Assembly (NCBI RefSeq): GCF_030269125.1
Contig: NZ_BSSM01000001.1
Coordinates: 1-64,000 of the forward strand
DNA length: 64,000 nucleotides
Source of the DNA: Streptomyces hygroscopicus subsp. hygroscopicus
GTDB taxonomy: Bacteria > Actinomycetota > Actinomycetes > Streptomycetales > Streptomycetaceae
Direction of reading: 5' to 3'
A program made the position numbers and the translations under genes. The notes under the pieces are model-generated. The model made no database searches. It worked only from the letters and a program-made list of their open reading frames with translations, and was not told the origin of the DNA. This document shows, piece by piece, positions 8,562 through 17,078 of this stretch (its first letter is position 1; each line of letters opens with the position of its first letter).

Positions 8562-9074
8562 TCACGGCCGGCAGCGCAGGACCAGCTCGGCGAGTACGCC
8601 CAGGGGGTCGTACAGGGGGAGCGCGCCGTCGGCGACGACGCGGCGGGTGCCGGGGTCGACCGGGTCGGTCCGGGCCCACCGCGGGGTGCCGATGCCGAAC
8701 TCGACCTCCGGGCCGCGGGCGAGGGCGAAGCGCCGCTCGGTGACGGGGCCCCACACGCGGGTGCGGACCGGTCGGCCGAGGCCGAGTGCACCGGCCCGGT
8801 CGACGCCGGCGTCACCGGAGGTCCAGGCCCCGGTGACGTAGGGCGCCGGGTCCGTCGTGAGCAGGACGACATCGACGTCGGATGCGGGGCGCGCGGCCCC
8901 GCGTGCGTACGAGCCGACGAGGAGAAGGCCGACGATGTCCCCGCGGGTCGTGGCCCACCGAGTGAGGCGGTCGAGGAACGCCCGCACGTCGTCGAGGCGC
9001 TCGGGCGGGACGCCGGACTGGGCCGGCGGGATCGCGGGCCGGTCCGGCACGCGTTCGGCGCGGTCCGTGACCAT
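8562..9074 (-). CDS. MNT-type nucleotidyltransferase domain protein
   Basis: 170 residues from the ATG at 9074. The signature GSYARGAARPASDVDVVLL is the Pol-beta-superfamily minimal nucleotidyltransferase motif (GS-x-ARG...SDxD), with two catalytic Asp. Its ATG overlaps the stop of the upstream isomerase gene (TGATG), so it is translationally coupled to the sugar operon. Such domains occur in MNT/HEPN toxin-antitoxin pairs and in aminoglycoside transferases. No HEPN partner is adjacent, so the role is unclear. Confidence 0.8.
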   Translation of the reverse strand: MVTDRAERVPDRPAIPPAQSGVPPERLDDVRAFLDRLTRWATTRGDIVGLLLVGSYARGAARPASDVDVVLLTTDPAPYVTGAWTSGDAGVDRAGALGLGRPVRTRVWGPVTERRFALARGPEVEFGIGTPRWARTDPVDPGTRRVVADGALPLYDPLGVLAELVLRCRP

Positions 9075-9976
9075 CACGCCCCGCAGGACCGGAGAAACCG
9101 CCGCGTCCGCACGGCGATCGGCAGCGGCTTCTCCGGCTCGCACGGATACATGTCCTGCTCCACGATGGCGAACAGCTCCACTCCCAGTTTCTGCGCCGCC
9201 TCCAGGACCGGCCCCAACGCCGGTACGCCGTGCGGAGGTTCGCACATGACGCCGCGCTGCACGGCGGGCCCGAACGGCACCCCGTTCGCGACCACCTCGG
9301 CGAGGATCCCCGGGTCGACCTGCTTCAGGTGCAGGTAGCCGAGACGCTCGCCGTACCTCTCGATCAGTCTGACGCTGTCACCCCCGCAGTAGGAATAGTG
9401 GCCGGTGTCCAGGCAGAGCCCGACGATGCCGGGGTCCGTCGCGTCGAGGAAGCGTTCGACGTGGGCCTCGGTGTCGATGTGGGTGTCGGCGTGGGGGTGG
9501 ACCACGATGTCGAGGCCGTAGGTCTCCTTCACCTCGCGGCCCAGGCGCTCCGTACCCCGGGCGAGGTGCCCCCACTGCTCGGCCGTCAGCTCGGACGGCT
9601 CCAGGATCTCGGCGGTCTTGTCGTCGCGCCAGAAGGACGGGATCACCACGAGGTGCCGGGCGCCCATCGCCTGGGTGAGCGCGGCGACCCGGCGGACGTG
9701 CGCCCAGGTATCCGCCCAGACCGCGGGTCCCCGGTGCAGTCCCGTGAAGACGGTGCCCGCGGAGACCTTGAGGCCGCGGCGGGCCACCTCGTCGGTGAGC
9801 CGCGCGGGATCGGTGGGGAGGTAGCCGTAGGGGCCCAGTTCGATCCACTCGTAGCCGGCCTCGGCGACCTCGTCCAGGAAGCGGTCCCAGGGCACCTGGA
9901 GGGGATCGTCGGGGAACCAGACGCCCCAGGAGTCGGGGGCGGAGCCGACCCGGATGCGGTCGAGGGCGTGCGGCAT
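9074..9976 (-). CDS. IolE-like sugar phosphate isomerase/epimerase (TIM barrel)
   Basis: 300 residues. The start VGSAPDSWGVWFPDDPLQVPW is typical of inosose dehydratase-like AP-endonuclease-2-fold proteins. Metal-ligand candidates include Glu in YEWIELGPYGY, His in VVHPHADTHID, Asp/His in LCLDTGHYSY and Glu in FAIVEQDMY. ATG at 9976 lies three bases from the ABC ATPase stop. Operon order is binding protein, permease, ATPase, isomerase, nucleotidyltransferase. It probably dehydrates or isomerises the keto-inositol made by the nearby dehydrogenases. Confidence 0.85.
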   Translation of the reverse strand: MPHALDRIRVGSAPDSWGVWFPDDPLQVPWDRFLDEVAEAGYEWIELGPYGYLPTDPARLTDEVARRGLKVSAGTVFTGLHRGPAVWADTWAHVRRVAALTQAMGARHLVVIPSFWRDDKTAEILEPSELTAEQWGHLARGTERLGREVKETYGLDIVVHPHADTHIDTEAHVERFLDATDPGIVGLCLDTGHYSYCGGDSVRLIERYGERLGYLHLKQVDPGILAEVVANGVPFGPAVQRGVMCEPPHGVPALGPVLEAAQKLGVELFAIVEQDMYPCEPEKPLPIAVRTRRFLRSCGA

Positions 9977-9978
9977 GA

Positions 9979-10881
9979 TCAGGTGTTCCCTTCGGCGTCG
10001 GGAGAGGTGTCGCTGAAGTCCTCGGGCAGCTCGTCCACGTCCACGCCGCGCACCTGGGCCAGTTCGTGCTTGAGCGCCGCGAGTTCGGCGCCGCCGGCCA
10101 TGTGGTCGGTCAGCTCGTCGAGGGTGATGTCGCCGCGGTCGGCGGACAGTTCCAGGGTGCCGAGGCGCAGCACGCTGAAGTGGTCGCCCACCATGTAGGC
10201 GTGGTGGGGGTTGTGGGTGATGAAGAGGACGCCGAGGCCGCGTTCCCGGGCGGCGGCGATGTACGTGAGCACCATCCCGGACTGTGTGACGCCGAGCGCC
10301 GCGGTCGGTTCGTCCAGGATGAGGACGCGGGCGCCGAAGTGGACGGCACGGGCGATGGCCACGCACTGGCGCTGGCCGCCCGAGAGAGTGCCGACGGGCT
10401 GCTCCAGGTCGTCCAGGACGATGCCCATGCGGCGCAGTTCCCGGTCGGCCGTCTCCTTCATGCGGGCGATGTCCAGGCGGCGCAGCGGCCAGGGGCCCCG
10501 GGTCAGCTCGGAGCCGAGGAAGAAGTTCCGCCACACCGGCATCAGGGGGACGGTCGCGAGGTCCTGGTAGACCGCGGCGATGCCCTGGTCGAGCGCCTCG
10601 CGCGGGGTGCCGAAACGCACCGGGCGGCCGTCGACGAGGAATTCGCCCTCGGTGTGCCGGTGCAGCCCGGAGATGATCTTGATGAGGGTGGACTTGCCGG
10701 CCCCGTTGTCACCGAGCACGCAGGTCACCCGGCCCGCCCGCACCGTGAGGTCGACGCCGTGCAGGGCGCGGACGTCGCCGTAGGACTTGCCCGCCCGGCG
10801 CAGCTCGACCAGCGGGACGTCCCCGGGGGACGGTGTGTCGGCGAGGACGGCGCCGTGGGCGCCGGCCGCGTTGTCGTTCAT
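9979..10881 (-). CDS. Sugar ABC transporter ATP-binding protein
   Basis: 300 residues with a single ABC domain: Walker [10 protein letters not shown], signature LSGGQRQ, Walker [12 protein letters not shown] and a switch His in LFITHNPHH. Single-domain ATPases of this type (about 260-300 residues) serve CUT2-like inositol or xylose-type importers in actinobacteria. The C-terminal tail is acidic. Start ATG 10881 overlaps the permease stop by four bases, showing coupling. Confidence 0.92.
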   Translation of the reverse strand: MNDNAAGAHGAVLADTPSPGDVPLVELRRAGKSYGDVRALHGVDLTVRAGRVTCVLGDNGAGKSTLIKIISGLHRHTEGEFLVDGRPVRFGTPREALDQGIAAVYQDLATVPLMPVWRNFFLGSELTRGPWPLRRLDIARMKETADRELRRMGIVLDDLEQPVGTLSGGQRQCVAIARAVHFGARVLILDEPTAALGVTQSGMVLTYIAAARERGLGVLFITHNPHHAYMVGDHFSVLRLGTLELSADRGDITLDELTDHMAGGAELAALKHELAQVRGVDVDELPEDFSDTSPDAEGNT

Positions 10882-11735
10882 CGGTTGCCTCCGGTCGCCG
10901 TGCGCTGTACCCACAGATTGATCAGGACGGCGCCGAGCGGCATCACGCCGAGGAAGGCCTTGAACCAGTCGGGGTTCCACCCGGCGTACACGATGCCCTG
11001 GTTGACCATGCCGAACATGAAGGCGCCGAAGAGCGGGCCGATCGCGCTGCCCTGGCCGCCGGTGAGCAGGCAGCCTCCGATGACGGCCGCGGCGATGTAG
11101 ATCAGCTCGTTGCCGACGCCCTCGCCGGACTGCACCGTGTCGAAGGAGAACAGGTTGTGCATGCCGACGAACCAGGCGCCGAAGCCGACCAGCATGAACA
11201 GTGTGATCTTGGTGAACACCGGGACGCCGACCGCGCGGGCACTGTCCTGGCTGCCGCCGACGGCGAAGACCCCGTTGCCGTACCTGGTGCGCAGCAGCAG
11301 CCAGGTGACGAGGGCCGCGTAGACCAGCCACCACACGACGGTGATCTTCACCTGGACGCCGCCGACGCCGAAGGAGGAGGCGAAGATCTTCTTCGCCTGG
11401 CCGAAGCTGCTCGCGGTGAGCGCCGAGGTGATCACGGCGACCCCGGACGAGAGGTCGAACTCGCCGCCGATCATCAGCAGGGCCACCGGCAGCGCCATGA
11501 TGCCGATGGTGGAGGACTGGCAGAGGACCGTGGCCATCGAGTCGCCCTGGCGGACCGAGGGCGCGGCGATCAGGAAGAAGACCAGGACGGCGAGGGCGCC
11601 GAGGAGGACGCCCACCTCGGGCCGGGCCGGCAGCCGCGGGACGGGCGGGCGGCGGGCCGTACGGCCGTCCTTCCGGCCGCTCTCGGGGCCGGGCGCCCGC
11701 GGTGTGCCGACGACCCGGCCGCCCTCGCTCGTCAC
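10878..11735 (-). CDS. Sugar ABC permease, apparently with an internal deletion
   Basis: 285 residues of the ribose/inositol permease family (BPD_transp_2). Conserved blocks are present: [44 protein letters not shown] and the [11 protein letters not shown] loop. The segment that normally joins the SALTA helix to the [15 protein letters not shown] block, including two membrane helices and the NGW...P.F..TL motif, appears absent, so the protein is about 60-70 residues short of relatives as I remember them. The frame is intact. It may be non-functional or an unusual short form. Confidence 0.85.
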   Translation of the reverse strand: MTSEGGRVVGTPRAPGPESGRKDGRTARRPPVPRLPARPEVGVLLGALAVLVFFLIAAPSVRQGDSMATVLCQSSTIGIMALPVALLMIGGEFDLSSGVAVITSALTASSFGQAKKIFASSFGVGGVQVKITVVWWLVYAALVTWLLLRTRYGNGVFAVGGSQDSARAVGVPVFTKITLFMLVGFGAWFVGMHNLFSFDTVQSGEGVGNELIYIAAAVIGGCLLTGGQGSAIGPLFGAFMFGMVNQGIVYAGWNPDWFKAFLGVMPLGAVLINLWVQRTATGGNR

Positions 11736-12676
11736 CGGGTCCCCTTGGCGGCGAACCCGGCCACCTCGCCGACGTTCGACCTGTCGACGAAGGCCGGGCC
11801 GGTGAGCACCGGTTCGACGCCGCCACCGCTGTAGTTGCCGTTGTTCTTGTAGAGCCAGAGCGCGTCGACCGCCAGATAGCCCCGGAGGTACGGCTGCTGG
11901 TCCACGGCGAACTCGACGCTGCCGTTCCGCACGGCCTTCACGAGGTCCTTGTCCAGGTCGAAGGTGGCCACCTCGGCCTTGCTACCCGCATCGCCCACGG
12001 ACTGCACCGCGGTGGCGGCGAACGGAGCACCGAGGGTGACGACGGTGTCGATCGAGGGGTCCTGCTTCGGCTTCGCCGTGACGGTCGCCCGTACGGAGGG
12101 CATGTCGGTGCCGTTGACGTACAGCGTCTCGGTGGTGCCCCTGAAGGTCTTCGTCAGCCCGTCGCAGCGCTGGGTGAGGCCGACGTTCCCCTGCTCGTGG
12201 ACGACGCAGACGACCTTCTTGGCGCCGGCCCCGGCGAGCTTGTTCCCGAACGCCTCGCCTGCCACGCTCTCGTCCTGGCCGAAGAACTCCAGAAGCCCGA
12301 GCCTCTTCCAGTCGGCCAGTCCGGAGTTCAGGCCCACCACCGGGATGTCCGCGTGCTCCGCCCTGCCGATCGCGGTCTTGAGCGCGTCGGGCTTGGCCAG
12401 GGTGACGGCGATGCCGTCGACCTTCTGGTCGACCGCGTTCTGCACCAGGTTCGCCTGGTTTCCCGCGTTCGGGTCGGCCGAGTAGACGAGCCTGACGTCG
12501 TCCTTGGCGGCGGCCGCCTCCGCGCCCTTGCGGACGGTGTCCCAGAAGGTGTCGCCGGGCGCCTGGTGCGTGACGAGGGCGACGGTCATCCGGGGAGTGT
12601 CCGCCTTGCCCGCGGCGGCGGCCACCGCGATCAGCGACACCGGTCTGCGCGAACCCGAGCGAGAAGAGCGATCCAT
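11732..12676 (-). CDS. Sugar ABC substrate-binding protein without a recognisable lipobox
   Basis: 314 residues from the ATG at 12676 (AAGGAA upstream). The periplasmic-binding fold contains [35 protein letters not shown] and [28 protein letters not shown], typical of inositol/ribose-type binding proteins. The N-terminus (basic start then [17 protein letters not shown]) has only a short hydrophobic core and no Cys. Relatives are lipoproteins with an LxGC lipobox, so part of the signal peptide seems lost. It is the first gene of the transporter operon. Confidence 0.85.
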   Translation of the reverse strand: MDRSSRSGSRRPVSLIAVAAAAGKADTPRMTVALVTHQAPGDTFWDTVRKGAEAAAAKDDVRLVYSADPNAGNQANLVQNAVDQKVDGIAVTLAKPDALKTAIGRAEHADIPVVGLNSGLADWKRLGLLEFFGQDESVAGEAFGNKLAGAGAKKVVCVVHEQGNVGLTQRCDGLTKTFRGTTETLYVNGTDMPSVRATVTAKPKQDPSIDTVVTLGAPFAATAVQSVGDAGSKAEVATFDLDKDLVKAVRNGSVEFAVDQQPYLRGYLAVDALWLYKNNGNYSGGGVEPVLTGPAFVDRSNVGEVAGFAAKGTR

Positions 12677-12766
12677 CGTTCCTTGCACCTCACTGTGCGT
12701 GCGACGGGAAGGGCGCTGGTTGCGTCGGGACGCGATCCAAGTCCTCGTCGGGACCCCTGTCAATAC

Positions 12767-12778
12767 TTTGTCCAGACA
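12767..12778. promoter_or_regulatory. TTTGTCCAGACA operator-like site
   Basis: Read on the minus strand this is TGTCTGGACAAA, one base different from the site at 5910-5921. It lies about 90 bases upstream of the binding-protein start, in AT-richer promoter DNA. Confidence 0.45.
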
Positions 12779-12888
12779 TAGCCACACTCCTAGGTCAGGA
12801 TGTCAGCACAAACCCCGGGCAGGCAGGACAGGCGGGCACATGGCCACCCGGCGCCGACGGTCCCGTTTCGGGCAAGACGACTCCCGCC

Positions 12889-13311
12889 GTGCGCCGCCCT
12901 GTTGAGGGCACCCCGGCGACCGAGGAGCTGTACCTGAAGACCGACTCGAGCGTGGTCGCCGTCTCCGACAAGGCGGACACCTCCGCCTGCTCGCCGTTGC
13001 AGAAGAAGGCGTTCGACATGATCGGCAAGGCCGGGATCACGCTGCCGCCGTGCAGGCCGGCGATGGCGGCCCTGGCCACCCTGCTGTCCATCTGGATATA
13101 CAACGACTTCTTCTGGGCCCTGGTGCTGATCTCGACCGGCGCGAACATGCCGATCACCTCGGCCCTGAACAACCTGTCCGGGCAGTACTTCACCGATCCC
13201 AACCTCGTCGCCGCGGGATCGCTGCTGACCGCGGTCCCGACCCTGCTCGTGTACTTCGCGCTCCAGCGGCAGTTCGTCAACGGGCTGACACTCGGCTCAA
13301 GCAAGGGATAA
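12889..13311 (+). pseudogene. Chimeric remnant of a CUT1 sugar ABC operon
   Basis: One open frame joins two unrelated pieces. Residues ~11-52 (ELYLKTDSSVVAVSDKADT, then SPLQKKAFDMIGKAG) match the C-terminus of a solute-binding protein. Residues ~57-140 (ALATLLSIWIYNDFFWALVL...QRQFVNGLTLGSSKG) match the C-terminus of a MalG-type permease. In an intact operon these ends are about 2 kb apart, so a deletion has fused them. There is no signal peptide, EAA loop or complete domain. A good terminator still follows at 13339. Confidence 0.8.
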
Positions 13312-13338
13312 ATCCAACTCATATGAATTATTAATTCG

Positions 13339-13391
13339 GCCCTCTTCACCACCCGGTCGCACTCCGGGGTGGTGAAGAGGGCGCATTTTTT
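13339..13391 (+). terminator. Rho-independent terminator with T-run
   Basis: GCCCTCTTCACCACCC (13339-13354) pairs with 13366-13382 and is followed by six T at 13386-13391. This is the most classical terminator in the window and ends the ABC remnant. Confidence 0.9.
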
Positions 13392-13407
13392 GAGCCTCTC
13401 ATCGGAT

Positions 13408-13436
13408 CCGGCCAGAGGTGCATCATAATTGGCCGG
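13408..13436. promoter_or_regulatory. Inverted repeat CCGGCCA-N15-TGGCCGG
   Basis: 7-bp perfect arms at 13408-13414 and 13430-13436 in the leader of the P450 gene. It could be an operator or a leader hairpin. Confidence 0.35.
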
Positions 13437-13444
13437 AGAATTCA

Positions 13445-13481
13445 CCAGTATGGCAGCCGGACCAGTCGGGAGACATACTGG
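13445..13481. promoter_or_regulatory. Inverted repeat CCAGTATG-N21-CATACTGG
   Basis: Perfect 8-bp arms 28 bases before the P450 start. The wide spacing suits a dimeric or tetrameric repressor contacting two half-sites, or an mRNA hairpin. Confidence 0.4.
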
Positions 13482-13508
13482 CGGCGTGCCACTCCGCTCA
13501 CGGACCGG

Positions 13509-14750
13509 ATGGCCGGAAAGGCCACAACGGTGGATGCGGAAACGCTGCTTTCGTCGATGTTCACTGCCGAGGGAAAGGAAGACCCCTATCCGGCACTGGC
13601 CGAACTGCGCCGTATCGCCCCCGTCTATTATCACGAGGAACTCGACACCTACTTCCTGACCCGGTTCGCCGACTGCCAGCAGGTCCTGAGCGATCCTTCC
13701 TGCCTCACTCCGGATCTCACCTGGTGCGAAACGGAACTGCCGAACTGGCGGGACCATCCGGCCGCCGTGTTCTTCTATTCCTCACTGCTGCGCGCCAACG
13801 GCACCGACCACGTGCGGCTGCGACGGCTGGTGGCCGACCGGTTCAGCGCCCGGCGGGTCGCCGTCCTGGCGAAGCGCATCGAGACCACCACCGCCGGGCT
13901 CATCGACCGGTTCGCCGACGCCACCCGGGACGGCGGCGCGGCCGACTTCCAGGAACTGGTGGGATATCCGCTGCCCGTGGCCGTCGTGGGCGATCTCATC
14001 GGAGTGCCGCACGGGGACCAGGACCGGTTCCACCACCACGGGCAGGACGCCGGCCGACTGCTGGAGCCGGTGCGCACCGAGGAGGACTGGAAGCGCGCCG
14101 ACGAGGCCGTGACCGCCCTGCGCGGGTACTTCGCCCGGCTGGTCGCCCTGCGCCGGCGCGCACCCGCCGACGATCTGGTCTCCGCGCTGCTCGCGGTGCG
14201 CGCGACCGACGACGGCAGGCTCGGCGAGGACGAACTGCTGGACATGCTGCTGCTGGTGTTCGTGGCCGGGTTCGAGACGACCACCAGCCTGCTGGGCCTG
14301 ACCGTGCACGCCCTGCTCAGCCATCCCGAGCAGATGGAACCGCTGCGCGAGGACATGGCCCTGGTACCCAACGCGGTGGAGGAGTCGCTGCGTTGGGACA
14401 CGCCCGTACGGATGACGGAGCGGATCGCCACCCGCCCGCTGACCGTGGGCGGTGTCGCCATCCCCCAGGGCGGCAACATCACCACCGTGCTCGCGGCCGC
14501 GGGCCGGGACCCCGCCCGGCATCCGGATCCCGACGCCTTCGACGTGCTGCGTCCCGACATCCGGGTGCTCAGCTTCGGCGCGGGAGCGCACTACTGTCCG
14601 GGCGCCGCGCTGGCGCGCCTCCAAGGCGCGGCGGTGGTACGGCAGTTGCTGGCCCGCTTTCCCGGGCTGGCCCACGCCCGGCGCCCGGTACGCCGGGACA
14701 GCGTCAGCCTGCGGGCCTTCACCCGGCTGCCGCTCGTCACCTCGGGCTGA
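13509..14750 (+). CDS. Cytochrome P450
   Basis: 413 residues, the normal size for a soluble actinobacterial P450. The I-helix oxygen-activation motif is AGFETTTS (~253-260), the K-helix EESLRW gives ExxR, and the heme loop FGAGAHYCPGAALAR places the thiolate ligand at Cys363. No ferredoxin is adjacent, so electrons must come from elsewhere. It likely hydroxylates or epoxidises a secondary metabolite or xenobiotic. It is followed 39 bases later by a truncated gene, so its original partner genes may be lost. Confidence 0.95.
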   Translation: MAGKATTVDAETLLSSMFTAEGKEDPYPALAELRRIAPVYYHEELDTYFLTRFADCQQVLSDPSCLTPDLTWCETELPNWRDHPAAVFFYSSLLRANGTDHVRLRRLVADRFSARRVAVLAKRIETTTAGLIDRFADATRDGGAADFQELVGYPLPVAVVGDLIGVPHGDQDRFHHHGQDAGRLLEPVRTEEDWKRADEAVTALRGYFARLVALRRRAPADDLVSALLAVRATDDGRLGEDELLDMLLLVFVAGFETTTSLLGLTVHALLSHPEQMEPLREDMALVPNAVEESLRWDTPVRMTERIATRPLTVGGVAIPQGGNITTVLAAAGRDPARHPDPDAFDVLRPDIRVLSFGAGAHYCPGAALARLQGAAVVRQLLARFPGLAHARRPVRRDSVSLRAFTRLPLVTSG

Positions 14751-14789
14751 GCGCCCCGCGCCGGGCCGCGGCCCACGGAAGGGACGTCC

Positions 14790-14903
14790 GTGAGCTTCCT
14801 GCACACCGAGCGCGCCGCGCTCGACCGGCTCCTCCCCGGCCTGGACAGCGCGCTCGCCGCCCATCCGCTCACCGACGCGGGTCGATGCGGCCCGCCGGCG
14901 TGA
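14790..14903 (+). pseudogene. Truncated 5' end of a gene, possibly acyl-CoA dehydrogenase
   Basis: GTG at 14790 has GGAAGGGACG upstream and reads 37 codons (SFLHTERAALDRLLPGLDSAL...) before running into unrelated sequence and TGA 14901. The start resembles the N-terminal helix of acyl-CoA dehydrogenase-like proteins found beside P450s, which is a tentative match. A deletion appears to have removed the rest of the gene. Confidence 0.45.
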
Positions 14904-14954
14904 CACCGCCCGGCGGCCCGGTCCGTCGACCGGCCCGCCGGGCGGGGGACACGT

Positions 14955-15461
14955 CTACGGGTGGTAGATCTCCTGCATGGCGGTGATCTGGTTCTTGCCG
15001 TTGACGCGGTAGTAGAAGTACGGGGTGTTGGTGAGCTTGTGGTTCACCAGCCACTTCGGCGTGACCTGCACGGTCGTGGTCTCCTTGAGGACCTTGACGG
15101 AGGCGCCCGACGCGAATCCGAGCGACCGGGCCGCCCCCGTCGGGGTGTAGACGACGTCCTCGTCGTCGCGCGTGTTCACCTTGCACGTCTCCGGGGTGAC
15201 GCGGACGACGGTCTTTCCGTGGGAGTCCTTGGCGGATTCCAGCTTGAAGAAGTGCTGGTACCCCTTGGGCAGGTAGCAGGGCTTCCAGGTCGTCGTGACC
15301 GGAGTCCCGGCCGCACCGGTCGTGGCCGGCCCGGTCCCGGCGGAGGCGGTCGGGGTGCCCGTAGCCGTGTACGGGGCGGCGCTGGACGACCCGCACGCGG
15401 TGGCGACGAGCGCGGCGGCGGAGGCGAGGACCACGGCGGCGGAGACGTAACGGTGCTTCAT
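14955..15461 (-). CDS. Secreted lipoprotein of unknown function
   Basis: 168 residues from the ATG at 15461 (AGAGG upstream). A lipoprotein signal peptide ends in the lipobox VATAC, with Cys near residue 23, then a Ser/Thr/Ala-rich linker (to ~55) and a globular domain. Two further Cys (in KPCYLPKGYQHFF and TPETCKVN) may form a disulfide. I do not recognise the domain. It is expected on the outer face of the membrane. Confidence 0.8.
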   Translation of the reverse strand: MKHRYVSAAVVLASAAALVATACGSSSAAPYTATGTPTASAGTGPATTGAAGTPVTTTWKPCYLPKGYQHFFKLESAKDSHGKTVVRVTPETCKVNTRDDEDVVYTPTGAARSLGFASGASVKVLKETTTVQVTPKWLVNHKLTNTPYFYYRVNGKNQITAMQEIYHP

Positions 15462-15691
15462 GAGCATCCTCTGCTACGAAGTTCTGCTGACGCCAAGGGA
15501 GATAGCGGACCGCGGGGGCGGGTTTCACCGGCCGACGCCTGTGACGGGATGGTGACAACGGGGGGCGCGGCAAGGGGCGCTCCAGCGGGGAGTCGGGCAT
15601 CCGCGCCCCCGCTTCGTGCGGCACCGGCGGTGAACGCGCGGGCCGGCGGTCGGCGTGTCCTGGCCGATACCGTCGGCCCGAAATGCCAGGA

Positions 15692-15719
15692 GCCGGTTTC
15701 GGATTCCTCCGAAACCGGC
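15692..15719 (-). terminator. Terminator of the tRNA-Pro at 15742
   Basis: GCCGGTTTCGGA (15692-15703) pairs with TCCGAAACCGGC (15708-15719), about 22 bases 3' of the tRNA. Similar sequence flanks the tRNA remnants at 249 and 53379, marking it as the native tRNA-Pro 3' flank. Confidence 0.8.
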
Positions 15720-15741
15720 CCTGAACCGCGACTCTGCCGAG

Positions 15742-15815
<74 letters not shown>

Positions 15816-15921
15816 TTGCGCCGACTCACGGTGAACCGCGTGATCGCGCGAAGAGAACTTTACCGCACGTGCGGGGGTGCGCAGAAAGGGGCTCGGAGCG
15901 GGTCGGGGGAGAATCGGCGGT

Positions 15922-16428
15922 ATGACGAGTGCGGGCGGAGCGGGGGGACGGGACCGGGACGCGGAGGGGCGGGCGCGGAGCGCGCGGCCCCGGGACGGGC
16001 TCGGGCGGCCGCTGCCGTACGGCGCGGAGGGCGTGCCGCGGCAGCCGGAGGGCGTCGTACGAGCGCCGGAGGCAACGGTCGCCGAGGCGCAGTCGTTGCT
16101 GGACGCGGGCAGGCCGTTCCACGCGCACGAGGTGTTCGAGGACGCCTGGAAGTCGGGGCCCGAGGACGAGCGGGCCCTGTGGCGGGGGCTCGCGCAGTTG
16201 TCGGTGGGTCTCACGCACGCGGCCCGGGGAAACGCGGTCGGCGGGGCACGGCTGCTGCGCCGCGGCGCGGGCGCGGTCGAGGACTGGGAACGGGAAAGGG
16301 ACGAGGACCGTCCGTACGGCATGGATCTCGCCGGTGTCGTCCGGTGGGCACGGGAGCTGGCCGGGCGGGTGGCGGCGGGAAGCGGCCCCGTGGACGCCGC
16401 GGCCGAGTCGCCGAGACTCGGGCCCTGA
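15922..16428 (+). CDS. DUF309 domain protein
   Basis: 168 residues. A disordered basic/Gly-rich N-terminus (1-45) precedes the DUF309 helical domain with the signature AGRPFHAHEVFEDAWK and LWRGLAQLSVGLTHAARGN. ATG 15922 has GGGAG upstream at good spacing. The family is widespread in actinobacteria and of unknown function. It is divergent from the tRNA-Pro. Confidence 0.88.
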   Translation: MTSAGGAGGRDRDAEGRARSARPRDGLGRPLPYGAEGVPRQPEGVVRAPEATVAEAQSLLDAGRPFHAHEVFEDAWKSGPEDERALWRGLAQLSVGLTHAARGNAVGGARLLRRGAGAVEDWERERDEDRPYGMDLAGVVRWARELAGRVAAGSGPVDAAAESPRLGP

Positions 16429-16500
16429 CGTGCGCGTCCGCGGTGCCGATGCCCTTGACACGGATGACGAGGCCCTTTCGGCGGAACGGTGCGGGGCGCC

Positions 16501-16596
16501 GTGCCGACAGGCCCTGAGGGACGCGGGGCGCCGTGCAACAGGCCCTGAGGGGGGCGGGGGCGTCGTGCCGACAGGCCCTGAGGGGGGCGGGGGTCC
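16501..16596. repeat. Three tandem ~32-bp direct repeats
   Basis: Units begin at 16501, 16533 and 16565 and share GTGCCGACAGGCCCTGAGGG followed by a G-rich tail. Two longer, diverged ~50-bp copies of a CCCCTGCGCGG...CGCGGGGCCC...CTGACACGGG block follow near 16640 and 16775. They lie in the 650-base stretch between the DUF309 gene and cobF that holds no convincing gene. Confidence 0.7.
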
Positions 16597-16900
16597 CATC
16601 GAGGCAGGCCCCCGGGGCGAGCACCGGCCCTTTCGACAGGCCCCTGCGCGGGCGCGGGGCCCATGGCTGCTCAAGGCTGACACGGGCGCGGTGCTGTGCC
16701 GGCACCACAAGTCGACGCGGGCGCCGGCACAACGGCGGCTCGGTCCCGAATGGAGGCGGGCGGTGTTCCGAGTACCCCTGCGCGGACGCGGGGCCCTGCC
16801 GGCTCACCGCTGACACGGGTGCGGGAACCGGAGGAGTTCACGCCGGGCACGGGAGCGGACACCGCCCGGCTCGGCTCGGTTCCCGCCACCCGATACCTGT

Positions 16901-16972
16901 CCCCCTGCCCCTGCCCTGCCCCTGCCCCTGCCCCTGCCCCTGCCCCTGCCCCTGCCCCTGCCCCTGCCCCTG
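16901..16972. repeat. (CCCCTG)n hexanucleotide microsatellite
   Basis: About twelve units of CCCCTG with one interruption (CCCTG near 16914). The tract ends about 105 bases before the cobF start. One strand is nearly pure pyrimidine apart from the G of each unit. Confidence 0.9.
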
Positions 16973-17078
16973 GGCGATCGCCGTCCCGCCCCGCCCCACA
17001 CCTTCGCGACCCCCTGCTGTCGCCGTCCGTGTGGAGGCGGTGGACGCATTGTCAGTGGCATACGGCAGACTCGGTGGC

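Noticed and set aside
8562..9074. MNT/HEPN toxin-antitoxin pair
   Set aside because: No HEPN partner with an RX4-6H motif lies beside the nucleotidyltransferase gene.
16501..16830. Possible CRISPR array
   Set aside because: The copies are directly adjacent or widely diverged, with no unique equal-length spacers and no cas genes nearby.
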